Notes: generated by a model from the sequence alone, not told the origin. Positions 9,252 to 18,589 are shown, counted from the stretch's first letter. The stretch is 64,000 nucleotides of DNA from Microbacterium sp. (GCF_031180975.1 NZ_JAPSLI010000005.1:1-64000); one strand, 5' to 3'. Numbers and translations: made by a program.

Positions 9252-10523
9252 ATGGGTGTCGTTTCCGATGGGAAGAAGGCCGTCCGGCTGCTGCACCGCG
9301 CGCTGAAGTCGCGCGCCTCGGTGCAGCGGGTGAGGCGCCGGCTCGCCGAACGCGGTCCGCACCCGCACGAGCATTTCCAGATCGCCGTGTACTTCGCCGA
9401 CGGCGCCGTGAACATGTACCAGATGCGGCAGTGGTACCGGCCGCTCGCGCGACTCGCCGAGCGGTGGCCTGTCGTGGTGCTGTCCCGCAGCGCGAGCGGA
9501 GCCGAGAAGCTGCTCGAGGAGGGCGCGCTGCCGGTCGCGTTCGTCCCCACCGTCCGCAACCTGGAGAAGTTCATCGCGAAGCAGGACATCCGCATCGTGC
9601 TGTACGTGAACCAGAACACCCGCAACTTCCAGATGTTCCGCTACGGCCGGTGCTGGCACGTGTTCATCAACCACGGCGAGTCCGACAAGATGTACATGAC
9701 CACCAACCAGTACAAGGCGTACGACTACGCGCTGATCGCCGGGCAGGCCGCGCGTGAACGTCTGAGCCGCACGCTGTGGGACTACGACCTCGATCGCCGC
9801 GCCATCGAGATCGGCCGTCCGCAGGCCGATCACTACTCCGGCACGCTCCCGTACACGCCGAACGAGCGCATCGTCGTGCTGTACGCGCCCACTTGGGAGG
9901 GCGACCGTCCCTCGGCGCACTACGGCTCGATCGCCAGCCACGGTCAGACGCTGGTCTCGGCGCTGCTCGCCACCGGTCGCCACCGCGTGATCTACCGTCC
10001 GCACCCGCGCAGCGGCGTGGTCGACCCGGGCTACGGCGACGCCCACCGCCGGATCCTCGCGGCGATCGCCGCGGCGAACGCCGCCGACCCGAGCGCGCAG
10101 CACGTGTACGACGACGGTCCTGAACTCGGCTGGCAGCTCGCCGCCGCCGATGTCGCGATCGTCGACATCTCGGCCATGGTCTACGACCGGCTCGCGGCAG
10201 GTAAACCGCTGCTCATCACCCGCCCCGCCGATGAGCGGGCCTCGATCGACACGAACGGCTACCTCTCGGCGTGCGAATGGCTCACCGTGCAGGGCGCGCA
10301 CGACATCGTCGCCGAGGTCGAGCGCGTCCGGGCCGACGAGCAGGCCGTCGCGCGCCTGAGGACGTGGGTGCAGCACTACTTCGGCGACACGACGCCCGGC
10401 GTCGCGACCGAGAAGTTCCACGCGGCGATCGAGCGACTCATGCGCACCTGGGACGAGTGGAACGCGCGGGAGCTTGAGGCGCTGGCCGCCCGCGGGTCGA
10501 ACAGCGACGAGAACGCCGCCTGA
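9252..10523 (+). CDS. Glycerophosphotransferase-like protein, HGESDK variant (copy 2)
   Basis: A 423-residue tandem paralogue of the preceding gene. Long blocks are identical, for example QNTRNFQM, NQYKAYDYALIAGQAA, VLYAPTWEGDRPS and SACEWLT. The variant motif reads INHGESDKMYM. The C-terminus adds a short tail (about 15 residues). A local duplication is the simple explanation, with retention of both copies suggesting different acceptors. The stop (10521-10523) abuts the birA start. The family role, transfer of a polyol-phosphate or related unit to a wall polymer, is inferred from the C-terminal motifs. Confidence 0.78.
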   Translation: MGVVSDGKKAVRLLHRALKSRASVQRVRRRLAERGPHPHEHFQIAVYFADGAVNMYQMRQWYRPLARLAERWPVVVLSRSASGAEKLLEEGALPVAFVPTVRNLEKFIAKQDIRIVLYVNQNTRNFQMFRYGRCWHVFINHGESDKMYMTTNQYKAYDYALIAGQAARERLSRTLWDYDLDRRAIEIGRPQADHYSGTLPYTPNERIVVLYAPTWEGDRPSAHYGSIASHGQTLVSALLATGRHRVIYRPHPRSGVVDPGYGDAHRRILAAIAAANAADPSAQHVYDDGPELGWQLAAADVAIVDISAMVYDRLAAGKPLLITRPADERASIDTNGYLSACEWLTVQGAHDIVAEVERVRADEQAVARLRTWVQHYFGDTTPGVATEKFHAAIERLMRTWDEWNARELEALAARGSNSDENAA

Positions 10524-11309
10524 ATGGAGTTCACAGCCGCGGCATCCGTCGCCTCCCGCCTCGAGCGGGCGAGCAGCAGCCCCTCGACCAACGCGGAGCT
10601 GCGCGAGCGCGCCGCGGATGCCGTCGGCTGGCCGCACCTGTCGGTGCTGCTCACCGACGACCAGACGGCCGGTCGCGGCCGGCTGGACCGGCAGTGGGTG
10701 ACCCCCGCCGGGTCGGCCCTGGCGGTCTCGGTGCTGCTGCGCGACCTGCCGGAGTCAGCGGACGCGCGGGGCTGGATCCCGCTGGCCGCGGGGGTGGCGA
10801 TGGCCGACGCGATCGCGACGCAGCTGCCCGGCCGCCGGGTCGGGGTGAAATGGCCGAACGACGTGCTCGTGGAGGGGCGCAAGATCTGCGGCATCCTCGC
10901 GGAGGCGGCGGGTGACGCCGTGATCGTCGGTTCCGGTGTGAACACCGCCATGACCGCCGAGCAGCTGCCGGTCGAGACGGCCACGTCGTTCGCCGTGCAC
11001 GGCGTGCAGGCCGACCTCGACCGTCTGCTGGCGGACTACCTCGGCCGGCTCGACGCCCTGATCGCGGGTCTGCGCCGGCACGGGGGAGCGATGGCGTCCG
11101 GGTTGCACCGCGACGCCACCGCCCGTTGCGTCACCCTCGGCGAGGAGGTCGTGGTCTGGCTGCCGGGCGGAGAGCGGATGCCGGGCACCGCGACGCGACT
11201 GGAGGCCGACGGCCGGCTCGTGGTCGCGCGCGGCGACGGCGGGGTGCGCACGGTCGCCGCGGGCGACGTCGTCCACGTGCGTCCGGCGGGCTCGGCGCAG
11301 TCGGTCTGA
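10524..11309 (+). CDS. birA: Biotin--[acetyl-CoA-carboxylase] ligase
   Basis: A 261-residue class I biotin protein ligase. It makes biotinyl-5'-AMP and transfers biotin to the carrier lysine of acyl-CoA carboxylases in the cytosol. The adenylate-binding GRGRLDRQWVTPAG motif lies near residue 51, KWPNDVLVEGRKICGILAE near 108-126, and a small SH3-like C-terminal domain covers about 205-255. There is no N-terminal helix-turn-helix, so it is not a BirA-type repressor. ATG begins right after the previous TGA with no spacer. In mycobacteria birA also lies close to purK/purE, which supports the call. Confidence 0.95.
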   Translation: MEFTAAASVASRLERASSSPSTNAELRERAADAVGWPHLSVLLTDDQTAGRGRLDRQWVTPAGSALAVSVLLRDLPESADARGWIPLAAGVAMADAIATQLPGRRVGVKWPNDVLVEGRKICGILAEAAGDAVIVGSGVNTAMTAEQLPVETATSFAVHGVQADLDRLLADYLGRLDALIAGLRRHGGAMASGLHRDATARCVTLGEEVVVWLPGGERMPGTATRLEADGRLVVARGDGGVRTVAAGDVVHVRPAGSAQSV

Positions 11310-11371
11310 GGGCGCCGCGGCCACGGCATCCGCGCCCCGGCGCGCCTGACCGGCGTGTCGGAGGTGCTGGG

Positions 11372-11383
11372 CACAATAGGGGT
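11372..11383 (+). promoter_or_regulatory. -10 box CACAAT, leaderless start at 11384
   Basis: CACAAT (11372-11377), 6-nt gap, GTG 11384. Confidence 0.5.
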
Positions 11384-11938
11384 GTGACCCAGCCCGTGAC
11401 GCTCGGAGGACGGCCGATGATGCCGCCGCCGGGCGCGCCCGTCGAAGAGCTGCTCGTCGCGCGGTTCCGCGGGCACGCGCGCCGGCTGCTGTGGTCGGCG
11501 CTGGTGCTGATCGCGGTGTGCGGTGCCGTCGCGTACTTCTACGGCAACCTGCCCGCCCCGTACGAGGACTGGATGCTGCTGTGCGCGGCGGCCGTGGTCG
11601 TGCTCGGGCTGGTCGTGGTGCCGTTCCTGGTGTGGTTCTCGCGCACCTACACGATCACCACCCGTCGGGTGATCGTGCGCGACGGACTGGGCTCGCGCAA
11701 CCGGCGTGAACTGTCGCACACCCGGGGCTATTCGATCTCGGTGCGCCGTGGCCTGATCCAGCGCATGTGGGGTGCCGGAACCATCACGCTGAGCAACGGG
11801 GTGGACGCCCCGCTGCGGCTCATCAACGTGCCGAATGTGAACCTGGTGCACGAGACGCTCGCCGACCAGATCGAGGTCAACCAGATCCTGGCGCATCGCG
11901 ACGCGCACTCCACCGGCGAGCCGCTCACCAGCCGCTGA
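11384..11938 (+). CDS. Membrane protein with bacterial PH domain
   Basis: A 184-residue protein with two hydrophobic helices (about 34-54 and 62-84) followed by a bPH2/DUF304-type domain. The strand pattern YTITTRRVIVRDGLGSRNR and the WGAGTITLSNG segment are typical. Such proteins are common in Actinobacteria next to birA/purK, but their molecular role is not established. The GTG start at 11384 was chosen over upstream in-frame starts because those overlap birA, and a CACAAT -10 box sits 6 nt before it. The 73-bp gap before it contains only GC-rich sequence. Confidence 0.8.
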   Translation: MTQPVTLGGRPMMPPPGAPVEELLVARFRGHARRLLWSALVLIAVCGAVAYFYGNLPAPYEDWMLLCAAAVVVLGLVVVPFLVWFSRTYTITTRRVIVRDGLGSRNRRELSHTRGYSISVRRGLIQRMWGAGTITLSNGVDAPLRLINVPNVNLVHETLADQIEVNQILAHRDAHSTGEPLTSR

Positions 11939-12018
11939 GCGGCCGCGGGCCGCCGTGACGGGCGGCACAGCGGCGACCGGCGTCATACGGAAGAATGGAC
12001 CCGACGAAAGGGGCCCGG

Positions 12019-13143
12019 ATGACCGTGCGCATCGGCGTGATCGGCGGAGGACAGCTGGCGAGGATGATGATCGCCCCCGCAGTGGAGCTCGGATTGGACC
12101 TGCGGGTCCTCGCCGAGGACGAGGGCATGGCCGCGCAGCTCGCCGCCACCGCGGTCGGCGATTACCGCGACCTGGACACCGTGCGGGCGTTCGCCGCCGA
12201 TGTGGACGTGATCACGTTCGACCACGAGCATGTCCCGCAGGACGTGCTGCGCGCGCTCGTCGCCGACGGCGTGCAGGTGCACCCCGGACCCGACGCACTG
12301 CAGTACGCACAGGACAAGCTCGTCATGCGTGCGCGCCTCGCCGAGCTGGGCGTCCCGCAGCCGGAGTGGGCGGCGGTGTGCGACGCGGCCGAGCTCCAGG
12401 CGTTCATCGACGAGAACGGCGGCGCCGCCGTGGTGAAGACCCCGCGCGGCGGGTACGACGGCAAGGGGGTGCGCGTGGTGCGTGCCGGTTCGGAGGCCGA
12501 GGACTGGTTCTCGACGCTCAGCGACGGCGATGCGCTGCTGGCCGAGGAGCTGGTGTCGTTCACGCGCGAGCTCGCACAGCAGGTGGCACGCCGCCCGAGC
12601 GGCGACATCGTCGCCTACCCGCTGGTGGAGACCGTGCAGCGCGACGGCGTGTGCGCCGAGGTGATCGCACCCGCCCCCGGGACGACCGACCGGCACGTGC
12701 TGGTCGCTGAGCGGATCGGCCGACAGATCGCCGAGGGCCTGGGCGTCACCGGGATGCTGGCCGTGGAGCTGTTCGAGACCGACGACGAGCGCATCCTCGT
12801 CAACGAGCTCGCCATGCGCCCGCACAACAGCGGCCACTGGAGCCAGGAGGGTGCGGTCACCGGGCAGTTCGAGCAGCACCTGCGCGCCGTGGCCGACCTG
12901 CCGCTCGGCAGCACGCGGCCCAGGGCCCCGTGGTCGGTGATGGTGAACATTCTCGGGGGGCCCACCGAGGGGGCGCTCGAGGACCGCTTCACGCAGGCGC
13001 TGGCCGAGCACCCGGAGGCGAAGGTGCACACCTACGGCAAGGCACCGCGCCCCGGGCGCAAGGTGGGGCACGTGAACGTCACCGGCGACGACCTGGACGA
13101 CGTCGTGTACACCGCCCGCGCGGCGGCGGACGAGTTCCTCTGA
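12019..13143 (+). CDS. purK: N5-carboxyaminoimidazole ribonucleotide synthase
   Basis: A 374-residue ATP-grasp enzyme. It converts AIR, bicarbonate and ATP to N5-CAIR in purine synthesis. Seen: N-terminal GVIGGGQLARMM, the ATP-grasp segment VVKTPRGGYDGKGVRV near residue 145, and the C-terminal NELAMRPHNSGHWSQEGA near 262-279, all diagnostic of PurK. ATG 12019 has AAAGGGG 5-11 nt upstream. ATG 11995 is an alternative, 8 residues longer, and would fit a leaderless start after CATACG. The partner purE follows after a 124-bp gap that carries a tandem repeat. Confidence 0.96.
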   Translation: MTVRIGVIGGGQLARMMIAPAVELGLDLRVLAEDEGMAAQLAATAVGDYRDLDTVRAFAADVDVITFDHEHVPQDVLRALVADGVQVHPGPDALQYAQDKLVMRARLAELGVPQPEWAAVCDAAELQAFIDENGGAAVVKTPRGGYDGKGVRVVRAGSEAEDWFSTLSDGDALLAEELVSFTRELAQQVARRPSGDIVAYPLVETVQRDGVCAEVIAPAPGTTDRHVLVAERIGRQIAEGLGVTGMLAVELFETDDERILVNELAMRPHNSGHWSQEGAVTGQFEQHLRAVADLPLGSTRPRAPWSVMVNILGGPTEGALEDRFTQALAEHPEAKVHTYGKAPRPGRKVGHVNVTGDDLDDVVYTARAAADEFL

Positions 13144-13147
13144 GTCG

Positions 13148-13224
13148 CGTATGGCGCTTGGGTCGCTGAGCCTGTCGAAGGGCCCGTATGGTTCTTGGGT
13201 CCCTGAGGTTGTCGAAGGGCCCGT
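13148..13224 (+). repeat. Two tandem 37-bp units between purK and purE
   Basis: The unit CGTATGG-NN-CTTGGGTC-N-CTGAG-NN-TGTCGAAGGGCC occurs at 13148-13184 and again at 13185-13221, with the repeat extending to 13224. In the 31-nt core (13157-13187 against 13194-13224) 28 positions match. The CTGAGCCTGTCGAAGGGCC part resembles a short motif I recall as dispersed in many high-GC genomes. Function is unknown. Confidence 0.8.
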
Positions 13225-13255
13225 GCCGTTGCGTGGATCTCCCAGGCGCGCCGCG

Positions 13256-13267
13256 TAGCCTGTCATG
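13256..13267 (+). promoter_or_regulatory. -10 box TAGCCT before purE
   Basis: TAGCCT (13256-13261), 6-nt gap, GTG 13268. The neighbouring ATG 13265 is only 3 nt from the box, so the GTG fits the local rule better. Confidence 0.5.
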
Positions 13268-13783
13268 GTGACTGAGCCACTGCACTCTTCGAGCGCGCCC
13301 CTGGTCGGCGTCGTGATGGGTTCCGACTCCGACTGGCGAGTGATGAGCGACGCCTCCCAGGCGCTCACCGACTTCGGCATCCCGCACGAGGTCGAGGTGG
13401 TCTCCGCGCACCGCACCCCCGACAAGCTCATGAGCTACGGCCGCGAGGCGCGCGCCCGCGGCATCCGCGCCATCATCGCCGGCGCAGGGGGAGCGGCGCA
13501 CCTCCCCGGCATGCTGGCGTCGGTCACCGCCCTCCCCGTGATCGGGGTGCCGGTCCCGCTGGCGTACCTGGACGGCATGGACTCGTTGCTGTCCATCGTG
13601 CAGATGCCCGCCGGCATCCCCGTCGCCACCGTGTCGATCGGCGGTGCGCGCAACGCCGGCATCCTCGCCGCCCGCATCCTCGGCGCCTCCGATGCAGCCC
13701 TCGCCGACCGCATCGAGGAGTACGCCCGGTCTCTCCAGGCGCAGGTGGAGGAGAAGAACGAGCGGCTGAAGGGCGCGCTGTGA
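13268..13783 (+). CDS. purE: N5-CAIR mutase
   Basis: A 171-residue class I PurE. It moves the carboxyl group of N5-CAIR to carbon 4, giving CAIR for purine synthesis. The P-loop-like VVMGSDSDW, the catalytic-type SAHRTPDKL and [11 protein letters not shown] segments are all present, and the length is normal. The start is either ATG 13265 or GTG 13268; the GTG is preferred because it keeps a 6-nt distance from a -10 box. The GTG of the next gene overlaps the stop. This ties a wall-ligase gene translationally to purE. Confidence 0.96.
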   Translation: MTEPLHSSSAPLVGVVMGSDSDWRVMSDASQALTDFGIPHEVEVVSAHRTPDKLMSYGREARARGIRAIIAGAGGAAHLPGMLASVTALPVIGVPVPLAYLDGMDSLLSIVQMPAGIPVATVSIGGARNAGILAARILGASDAALADRIEEYARSLQAQVEEKNERLKGAL

Positions 13784-15231
13784 CCCTTGCGGCTCCGCGC
13801 ATCCCCGAGCGGGGTGCCCGTCCGCTGATCGAGACCCGTCCGCTGCGCAACCCGGACACGGCCGATCCCGCCTTCATGGGGCGACGCGCCTGGTGGCTGG
13901 TGGTGCTGAACGTGCTCGTACCCGGGTCCGCGCAGGTGCTGGCCGGCAATCGCCGGCTGGGGCGGTTCGGGCTGGGAGCGACGCTCGCCGGCTGGGCGCT
14001 CGTGCTGCTCGGCGCCGGGATCGCGCTCACCGCCCCGCGGGCGATGGTGTGGCTGACCACCGGCTCACTGTCGTGGTTCGTGCTCACGATCGTGCAGGTG
14101 CTGCTGATCGGGTACGCCGTGCTGTGGGTCGTGCTCACGATCGACGCGGTCCGACTGGCGCGGCTCGTCAAGGTGCCGAACCCGACGCGGTGGGCCGCGC
14201 CCATCGCCGCCCTCGTCGCGCTCGCGCTGGCCGCGAGCGGCGCGGTGTACGGATCGACGGTGGTGGCATCCGGTCGCGGCGCGCTCGGCTCGATCTTCGG
14301 CAGCTCCGGTCCGAGCCTTCCCCCCAGCGACGGGTACTACAACATCCTCCTGCTCGGCGCCGACAGTGGCGACGGGCGGGACTCCATGCGGTTCGACAGC
14401 ATCTCGGTGGTGTCGGTGAACGCCGAAACCGGGGCGGTGACGATCACCGGCATCCCGCGCGAACTGCCCAACGCGCCGTTCAGCGAGGGCAGTCCGATGC
14501 GAGAGGAGTACCCGGACGGCTTCGAGGGGCACGACTCGCGCACCTGCGGCTGGAACGGCTGGATGAACCACATCCGCAACGCCGCCGAAGTGTGCCGGGA
14601 GGACGGCGGAAAGGGGCTGTATCCGGACGCGGCAGCGCACGGTTCGGCACCCGGGATCGAGGCGACCAAGGACGCGGCGGAGGGTGTGCTCGGGATCGAG
14701 ATCCCGTACTACGTGTTCCTGGACATGAACGGCTTCGCACAGCTGGTCGACGCGCTCGGCGGCGTGCAGATCGAGGTGACCAAGCGACTGCCCAAGGGTG
14801 GTGGCCCGTCATATCCGGGGGAGCCCGCCAAGGACTGGGCGACCGGCTGGATCGAGCCGGGGGAGCAGCGCATGGATGGCGACACCGCGCAGTGGTACGC
14901 GCGGTCGCGCTACACCACCAACGACTGGGATCGCATGAAGCGGCAGCGCGAGCTGCAGGTGGCGATCCTTGAGCAGTTCACGCCCCAGAACGTGCTCACC
15001 CGCTTCAACCAGATCGCGCACGCCGGCACCGCCCTCGTCGAGACGGACCTGCCGCAGGACAAGCTGCCGGAGTTCTTCGACCTGATGACGAAGGCGAAGA
15101 AGCAGCCCGTCAACCGCATCGAGTTGACGCCGGAGTTCGGAGTGGACGAGCACGAGCCCGATTACGACGCCGTCCACGAGATGGTGCAGCAGACGTTGCA
15201 TCCGCCGAGCCCCGAGCCGACCGAGGGCTGA
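13780..15231 (+). CDS. LytR-CpsA-Psr (LCP) family wall-polymer ligase
   Basis: A 483-residue membrane enzyme that transfers lipid-linked wall polymers onto peptidoglycan outside the cell. The N-terminal 165 residues contain about four hydrophobic helices, more than the single helix of typical LCP proteins. The LCP domain (about 185-430) shows [20 protein letters not shown], with the Asp and Arg residues used for pyrophosphate binding, [11 protein letters not shown], and the C-terminal [19 protein letters not shown] arginine cluster. A short charged tail follows. GTG 13780 overlaps the purE stop. It is the probable attachment step for one or more glycans made in this window. Confidence 0.93.
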   Translation: MTLAAPRIPERGARPLIETRPLRNPDTADPAFMGRRAWWLVVLNVLVPGSAQVLAGNRRLGRFGLGATLAGWALVLLGAGIALTAPRAMVWLTTGSLSWFVLTIVQVLLIGYAVLWVVLTIDAVRLARLVKVPNPTRWAAPIAALVALALAASGAVYGSTVVASGRGALGSIFGSSGPSLPPSDGYYNILLLGADSGDGRDSMRFDSISVVSVNAETGAVTITGIPRELPNAPFSEGSPMREEYPDGFEGHDSRTCGWNGWMNHIRNAAEVCREDGGKGLYPDAAAHGSAPGIEATKDAAEGVLGIEIPYYVFLDMNGFAQLVDALGGVQIEVTKRLPKGGGPSYPGEPAKDWATGWIEPGEQRMDGDTAQWYARSRYTTNDWDRMKRQRELQVAILEQFTPQNVLTRFNQIAHAGTALVETDLPQDKLPEFFDLMTKAKKQPVNRIELTPEFGVDEHEPDYDAVHEMVQQTLHPPSPEPTEG

Positions 15232-15289
15232 GCGCGCGTCGGGCGCGAGCCGCGCGGTCGCGCCTCCGGGCGGTCGCGGTCGTCGCGGT

Positions 15290-15301
15290 TAGGCTTGCCT
15301 C
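15290..15301 (+). promoter_or_regulatory. -10 box TAGGCT, leaderless start at 15302
   Basis: TAGGCT (15290-15295), 6-nt gap, ATG 15302. Confidence 0.55.
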
Positions 15302-16375
15302 ATGAGTGTGCAGCTGCGGATCGTGCTCGATCAGGTCGCGCAGGTGGCCGATCGTGATCAGGCGAGCGCGGCGCTCTCGATGGCCGCCGGACTGGTCGCG
15401 ACCGCCCCTCGCGGGTGCGCGGTCGCCGCGCTCGTTCCCGCCGGGGCCGAGTTCGCACTGCCCGGCGTGCAGGAGGTGCGCCAGCTGCCGCTGCAGCGCA
15501 GGGAGCTGGCCGCGTCGTGGCAGCTCGGCATCGTGCCCGGCGTCGGCGGGGGACTCATCCACGCGCCCACCCTGATGGCCCCCCTCGTGCGGCACGATCG
15601 CGTGCACGACAACGACCAGACCACGGTCACGCTGTGGGACCTCACGGCGTGGGAGGCGCCGGAACTGCTGCCGAAGCCGAGCGTCGTCTGGCAGAAGGGC
15701 ATGCTGAAGCGGGCCGTGAAGCACGCGGATGCCGTGGTCGTGCCCGCGCACGCGATGGCGGCACGCCTGGCCGAGGTCGCCCCTCTCGGCGACCGGATCA
15801 GGGTCATCGCCGGTGCCCCGTTCGACGGCTTCGGCGCGGGGCAGGATGCCGCCGAGCGGCGTGCCGCCCTCCAGCTCCCGGCACGGTACGTGGTCGTCGC
15901 CGGGTGCGGCGGATCCTTCGAGGCCGGATTCCGGGCGGCGGCCAAGGTCGACGTCGATGTGGTCGTGCTGGACGCGGCGGACGGCGCGGAGCCGGCGCTC
16001 GCGGAGCTGGCCTCGGCGGCGGGCCTCGCCGAGCACCGTGCGCACATCCGCGGCGCGCTCGAGGATGCCGATCGCGCGGCCGTCCTGCAGGGCGCCGCGG
16101 CCCTGGTGGCGACGTCGGAGCTGTCCGCATGGCCATGGCGCACGGTCGAGGCGATGGCGCTCGGCGTGCCGATCGTCGCCGTCGACACCGGCGTTCACCG
16201 TGACGTCATCGCTGACGGTGGCGCGCTCGTCCCCGCCGAGGAGCTCGACGAAGCCCTGGAGGACGCGCTCGGAGCGGGGGAGCGCCGCCTGCGGGTGCTC
16301 GCGGCCGACCGGGCGAGGGCGTTCTCGTGGATGAGCTCCGCGGAGCGGGTCTGGTCGCTGCACGCCGAACTGTGA
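15302..16375 (+). CDS. Glycosyltransferase family 4-like protein
   Basis: A 357-residue GT-B protein, cytosolic. The C-terminal donor-binding half shows the GT4 pattern WPWRTVEAMALGVPIVAVDTG followed by HRDVIADGGALVP near residue 290. The N-terminus is divergent (RIVLDQVAQVADRDQASAAL) and lacks an obvious glycine-rich loop. Sugar donor and acceptor cannot be named. It starts leaderless after TAGGCT, and follows the LCP ligase with a 70-bp GC-rich gap. It may add sugar to the polymer the ligase attaches, but that is inference from position. Confidence 0.82.
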   Translation: MSVQLRIVLDQVAQVADRDQASAALSMAAGLVATAPRGCAVAALVPAGAEFALPGVQEVRQLPLQRRELAASWQLGIVPGVGGGLIHAPTLMAPLVRHDRVHDNDQTTVTLWDLTAWEAPELLPKPSVVWQKGMLKRAVKHADAVVVPAHAMAARLAEVAPLGDRIRVIAGAPFDGFGAGQDAAERRAALQLPARYVVVAGCGGSFEAGFRAAAKVDVDVVVLDAADGAEPALAELASAAGLAEHRAHIRGALEDADRAAVLQGAAALVATSELSAWPWRTVEAMALGVPIVAVDTGVHRDVIADGGALVPAEELDEALEDALGAGERRLRVLAADRARAFSWMSSAERVWSLHAEL

Positions 16376-16510
16376 GCCGGGGCGCGTCGACGGCGGGCAG
16401 CGCTGACCGGCGGGCGCGGGGAGCGCTTCGAACACGCTGAGAAGTTGCCCGACACGCCGTGTCGAACACCCGAAACTCTCGACGCGGTGGCATCATTCCA
16501 CAACTTCAGT

Positions 16511-16522
16511 CACACTGGTCAC
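16511..16522 (+). promoter_or_regulatory. Possible -10 box CACACT before 16523
   Basis: CACACT (16511-16516), 6-nt gap, ATG 16523. The hexamer is a weak match and no Shine-Dalgarno is seen. The remainder of the 147-bp gap (16376-16510) holds a small CGACAC/GTGTCG hairpin at 16449-16463 and nothing else recognisable. Confidence 0.3.
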
Positions 16523-18589
16523 ATGTCTTCACGTGGCCCCCGCCCCTCACACGTGCGCATCCTCGCCAGGACGGTGACCACGATTGTCGCCGCCGCCGCG
16601 CTCATCGTCGGCCTTGCGACGCCTGTCGCTGCGGCCGCCGCGCTGCCCGCCGCCACCCCCGGCGTCTCCGCCGGGGCGAGCGGTGGACCCGCGGCCACGG
16701 GCCTGGCAGGTGGGCCCGCGAAGACCACGCTGGTCGGATTCAAGCCGGGCAGCATCATCAGCGACGCGGTGTTCACCAACAAGACGACCATGACCGAGGC
16801 GCAGATCCAGGCGTTCTTCGAGTCGAAGGTGAAGACCTGCCGCACCGGCTACACCTGCCTGAAGGACTTCCGCATCACGTCGGTGAACCGGGTGGCCGAC
16901 AAGTACTGCTCCGGATACACCGGCGCCGCCAACGAGTCGGCAGCGCGCATCATCTTCCGGGTGTCGCAGGCCTGCAACATCAACCCGCAGGTGCTGATCG
17001 TGATGCTGCAGAAGGAGCAGGGCCTGATCACCCACACGTGGCCGAGTCAGTGGCGCTACGATGCGGCCCTGGGGCAGGGATGCCCGGACGACGCGCCCTG
17101 CAATCCCGCCTACGTCGGGTTCTTCCACCAGATCTACGGTGCCGCGCGGCAGATGCAGATCTACATGGAGGGCCGCTACTTCACCTGGTACGCGCCTGGG
17201 AAGACCTGGAACATCCTGTATCACCCGAACCGTGCCTGCGGCAGCGCGCCGGTGTACGTGGCGAACAAGGCCACCGCGTCGCTCTACTACTACACCCCGT
17301 ACCAGCCGAACGCCGCAGCGCTGGCCGCCGGCTACGGCACGGGCAACTCGTGCTCGAGCTACGGGAACCGGAACTTCTACAACTACTTCACGGACTGGTT
17401 CGGGCCGACCACGGTCTCGCAGTTCTCGGTCAGCAAGGTCGCGATCAGCGGCTACGTCCTTCCGGGCCAGGCCATCACCGCGAATGCTCTGTTCAGTCCG
17501 GTGCCGGACAGCGTGAGCTATCAGTGGTTCCGCAACGGGACGCCGATCGCTCAGCAGACCGGGCGCAGCTACAGCATTCTCGCCTCCGACGTCGGCGCAA
17601 CACTCCATGTGGTCGTCACCGCGCGCAAGAACGGCCACCAGAACTCCAGCGCCCAGTCGACCCCGTACGTCACCCGAAGCGTGACCGTCGGGCGACTGGC
17701 AGGAGCGGATCGCGAGCAGACGGCCGTGCAGGTCTCCCGTGAGGCATGGCCCACGGGGACGCGCACCGTGTTCATGGCCACCGGACGGGATTTCGCTGAC
17801 GCGCTGACCGCCGCGCCGGCGGCATCTCGCGCGGGGGGAGCGCTCCTGCTGACCGACCCCGATCGTCTGTCCGCAGCTGTCCGAGACGAGCTTCGTCGGC
17901 TCGCGCCGACGAGGGTGGTCCTGATGGGCGGCACGGGCGTTCTTACGCCGGCCGTCCAGACCCAGATCGCCGCCGCGGTTCCCCAGGCGCGGATCGAGCG
18001 CGCCGCCGGGGCGGATCGATACGCAACCTCCCGCGCCGTGGTGGAACAGGGCGGCGCATCGCCCGCGATTCTCGTGGCGACGGGGCGCGACTTCCCCGAC
18101 GCGCTCAGCGCCGCGGCAGCCGGCAGCGCCAGCCGCACGCCGGTGATCTTGGTCAACGGCGAGGCGGCGACACTGGATGCGGCCACCGTCGCCACGATCA
18201 GGAAGACGGGCGCCACCAAGGCCACGATCGTCGGGGGTGACGGGGTGGTGTCCGCGGGTATCTCCGCGCAGCTCGCTTCCCTCGGGTTGTCCGTCGGCCG
18301 CCTCGCCGGGACAGATCGATACGCGACCAATATGGAGGTCAACCGGACGTACTACCCGACCTCTGCGCTCAAGGCTCTCATCGCGCCCGGGTCGGACTTC
18401 CCTGATGCGTTGTCCGCATCATCGCTGGCCGGCCGGTGGAACGTGCCGCTCCTGCTCTCCGAGCCGGACTGCCTGAAGACCGATGTCACCGACTTCTTCG
18501 TCAGCCGCGGCACGAAGACGATCACCCTCGTCGGCGGCCCGGCCGTGCTGTCCGAGGACGGAGCCGCCCAGCTGCGCCGATGCGGTTGA
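16523..18589 (+). CDS. Secreted protein: lysozyme-like module, Ig-like domain, three CWB2 repeats
   Basis: A 688-residue surface protein. A signal peptide (about 1-39, ending AAAAA) is followed by an Ala/Gly linker. The module at about 70-294 has VLIVMLQKEQGLITHTW, with Glu165 placed like the catalytic Glu of lysozyme-fold enzymes, and several cysteines. I know this module from many actinobacterial secreted proteins of unproven function. Next come an Ig-like domain with SYQWFRNG (about 301-387) and three cell-wall-binding repeats type 2, each opening RLAGADR/RAAGADRYAT/RLAGTDRYAT. CWB2 triplets anchor proteins to anionic wall polymers in clostridia. The short start at 16523 places the signal peptide correctly; an earlier in-frame ATG (16445) does not. 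Confidence 0.85.
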   Translation: MSSRGPRPSHVRILARTVTTIVAAAALIVGLATPVAAAAALPAATPGVSAGASGGPAATGLAGGPAKTTLVGFKPGSIISDAVFTNKTTMTEAQIQAFFESKVKTCRTGYTCLKDFRITSVNRVADKYCSGYTGAANESAARIIFRVSQACNINPQVLIVMLQKEQGLITHTWPSQWRYDAALGQGCPDDAPCNPAYVGFFHQIYGAARQMQIYMEGRYFTWYAPGKTWNILYHPNRACGSAPVYVANKATASLYYYTPYQPNAAALAAGYGTGNSCSSYGNRNFYNYFTDWFGPTTVSQFSVSKVAISGYVLPGQAITANALFSPVPDSVSYQWFRNGTPIAQQTGRSYSILASDVGATLHVVVTARKNGHQNSSAQSTPYVTRSVTVGRLAGADREQTAVQVSREAWPTGTRTVFMATGRDFADALTAAPAASRAGGALLLTDPDRLSAAVRDELRRLAPTRVVLMGGTGVLTPAVQTQIAAAVPQARIERAAGADRYATSRAVVEQGGASPAILVATGRDFPDALSAAAAGSASRTPVILVNGEAATLDAATVATIRKTGATKATIVGGDGVVSAGISAQLASLGLSVGRLAGTDRYATNMEVNRTYYPTSALKALIAPGSDFPDALSASSLAGRWNVPLLLSEPDCLKTDVTDFFVSRGTKTITLVGGPAVLSEDGAAQLRRCG

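Noticed and set aside
11995-12018. Earlier ATG for purK (8 extra residues)
   Set aside because: PurK homology begins at the second ATG, which has AAAGGGG upstream. The longer form remains possible as a leaderless product.
13148-13224. CRISPR-like repeat
   Set aside because: Only two adjoining units, no unique spacers and no cas genes anywhere in the window.
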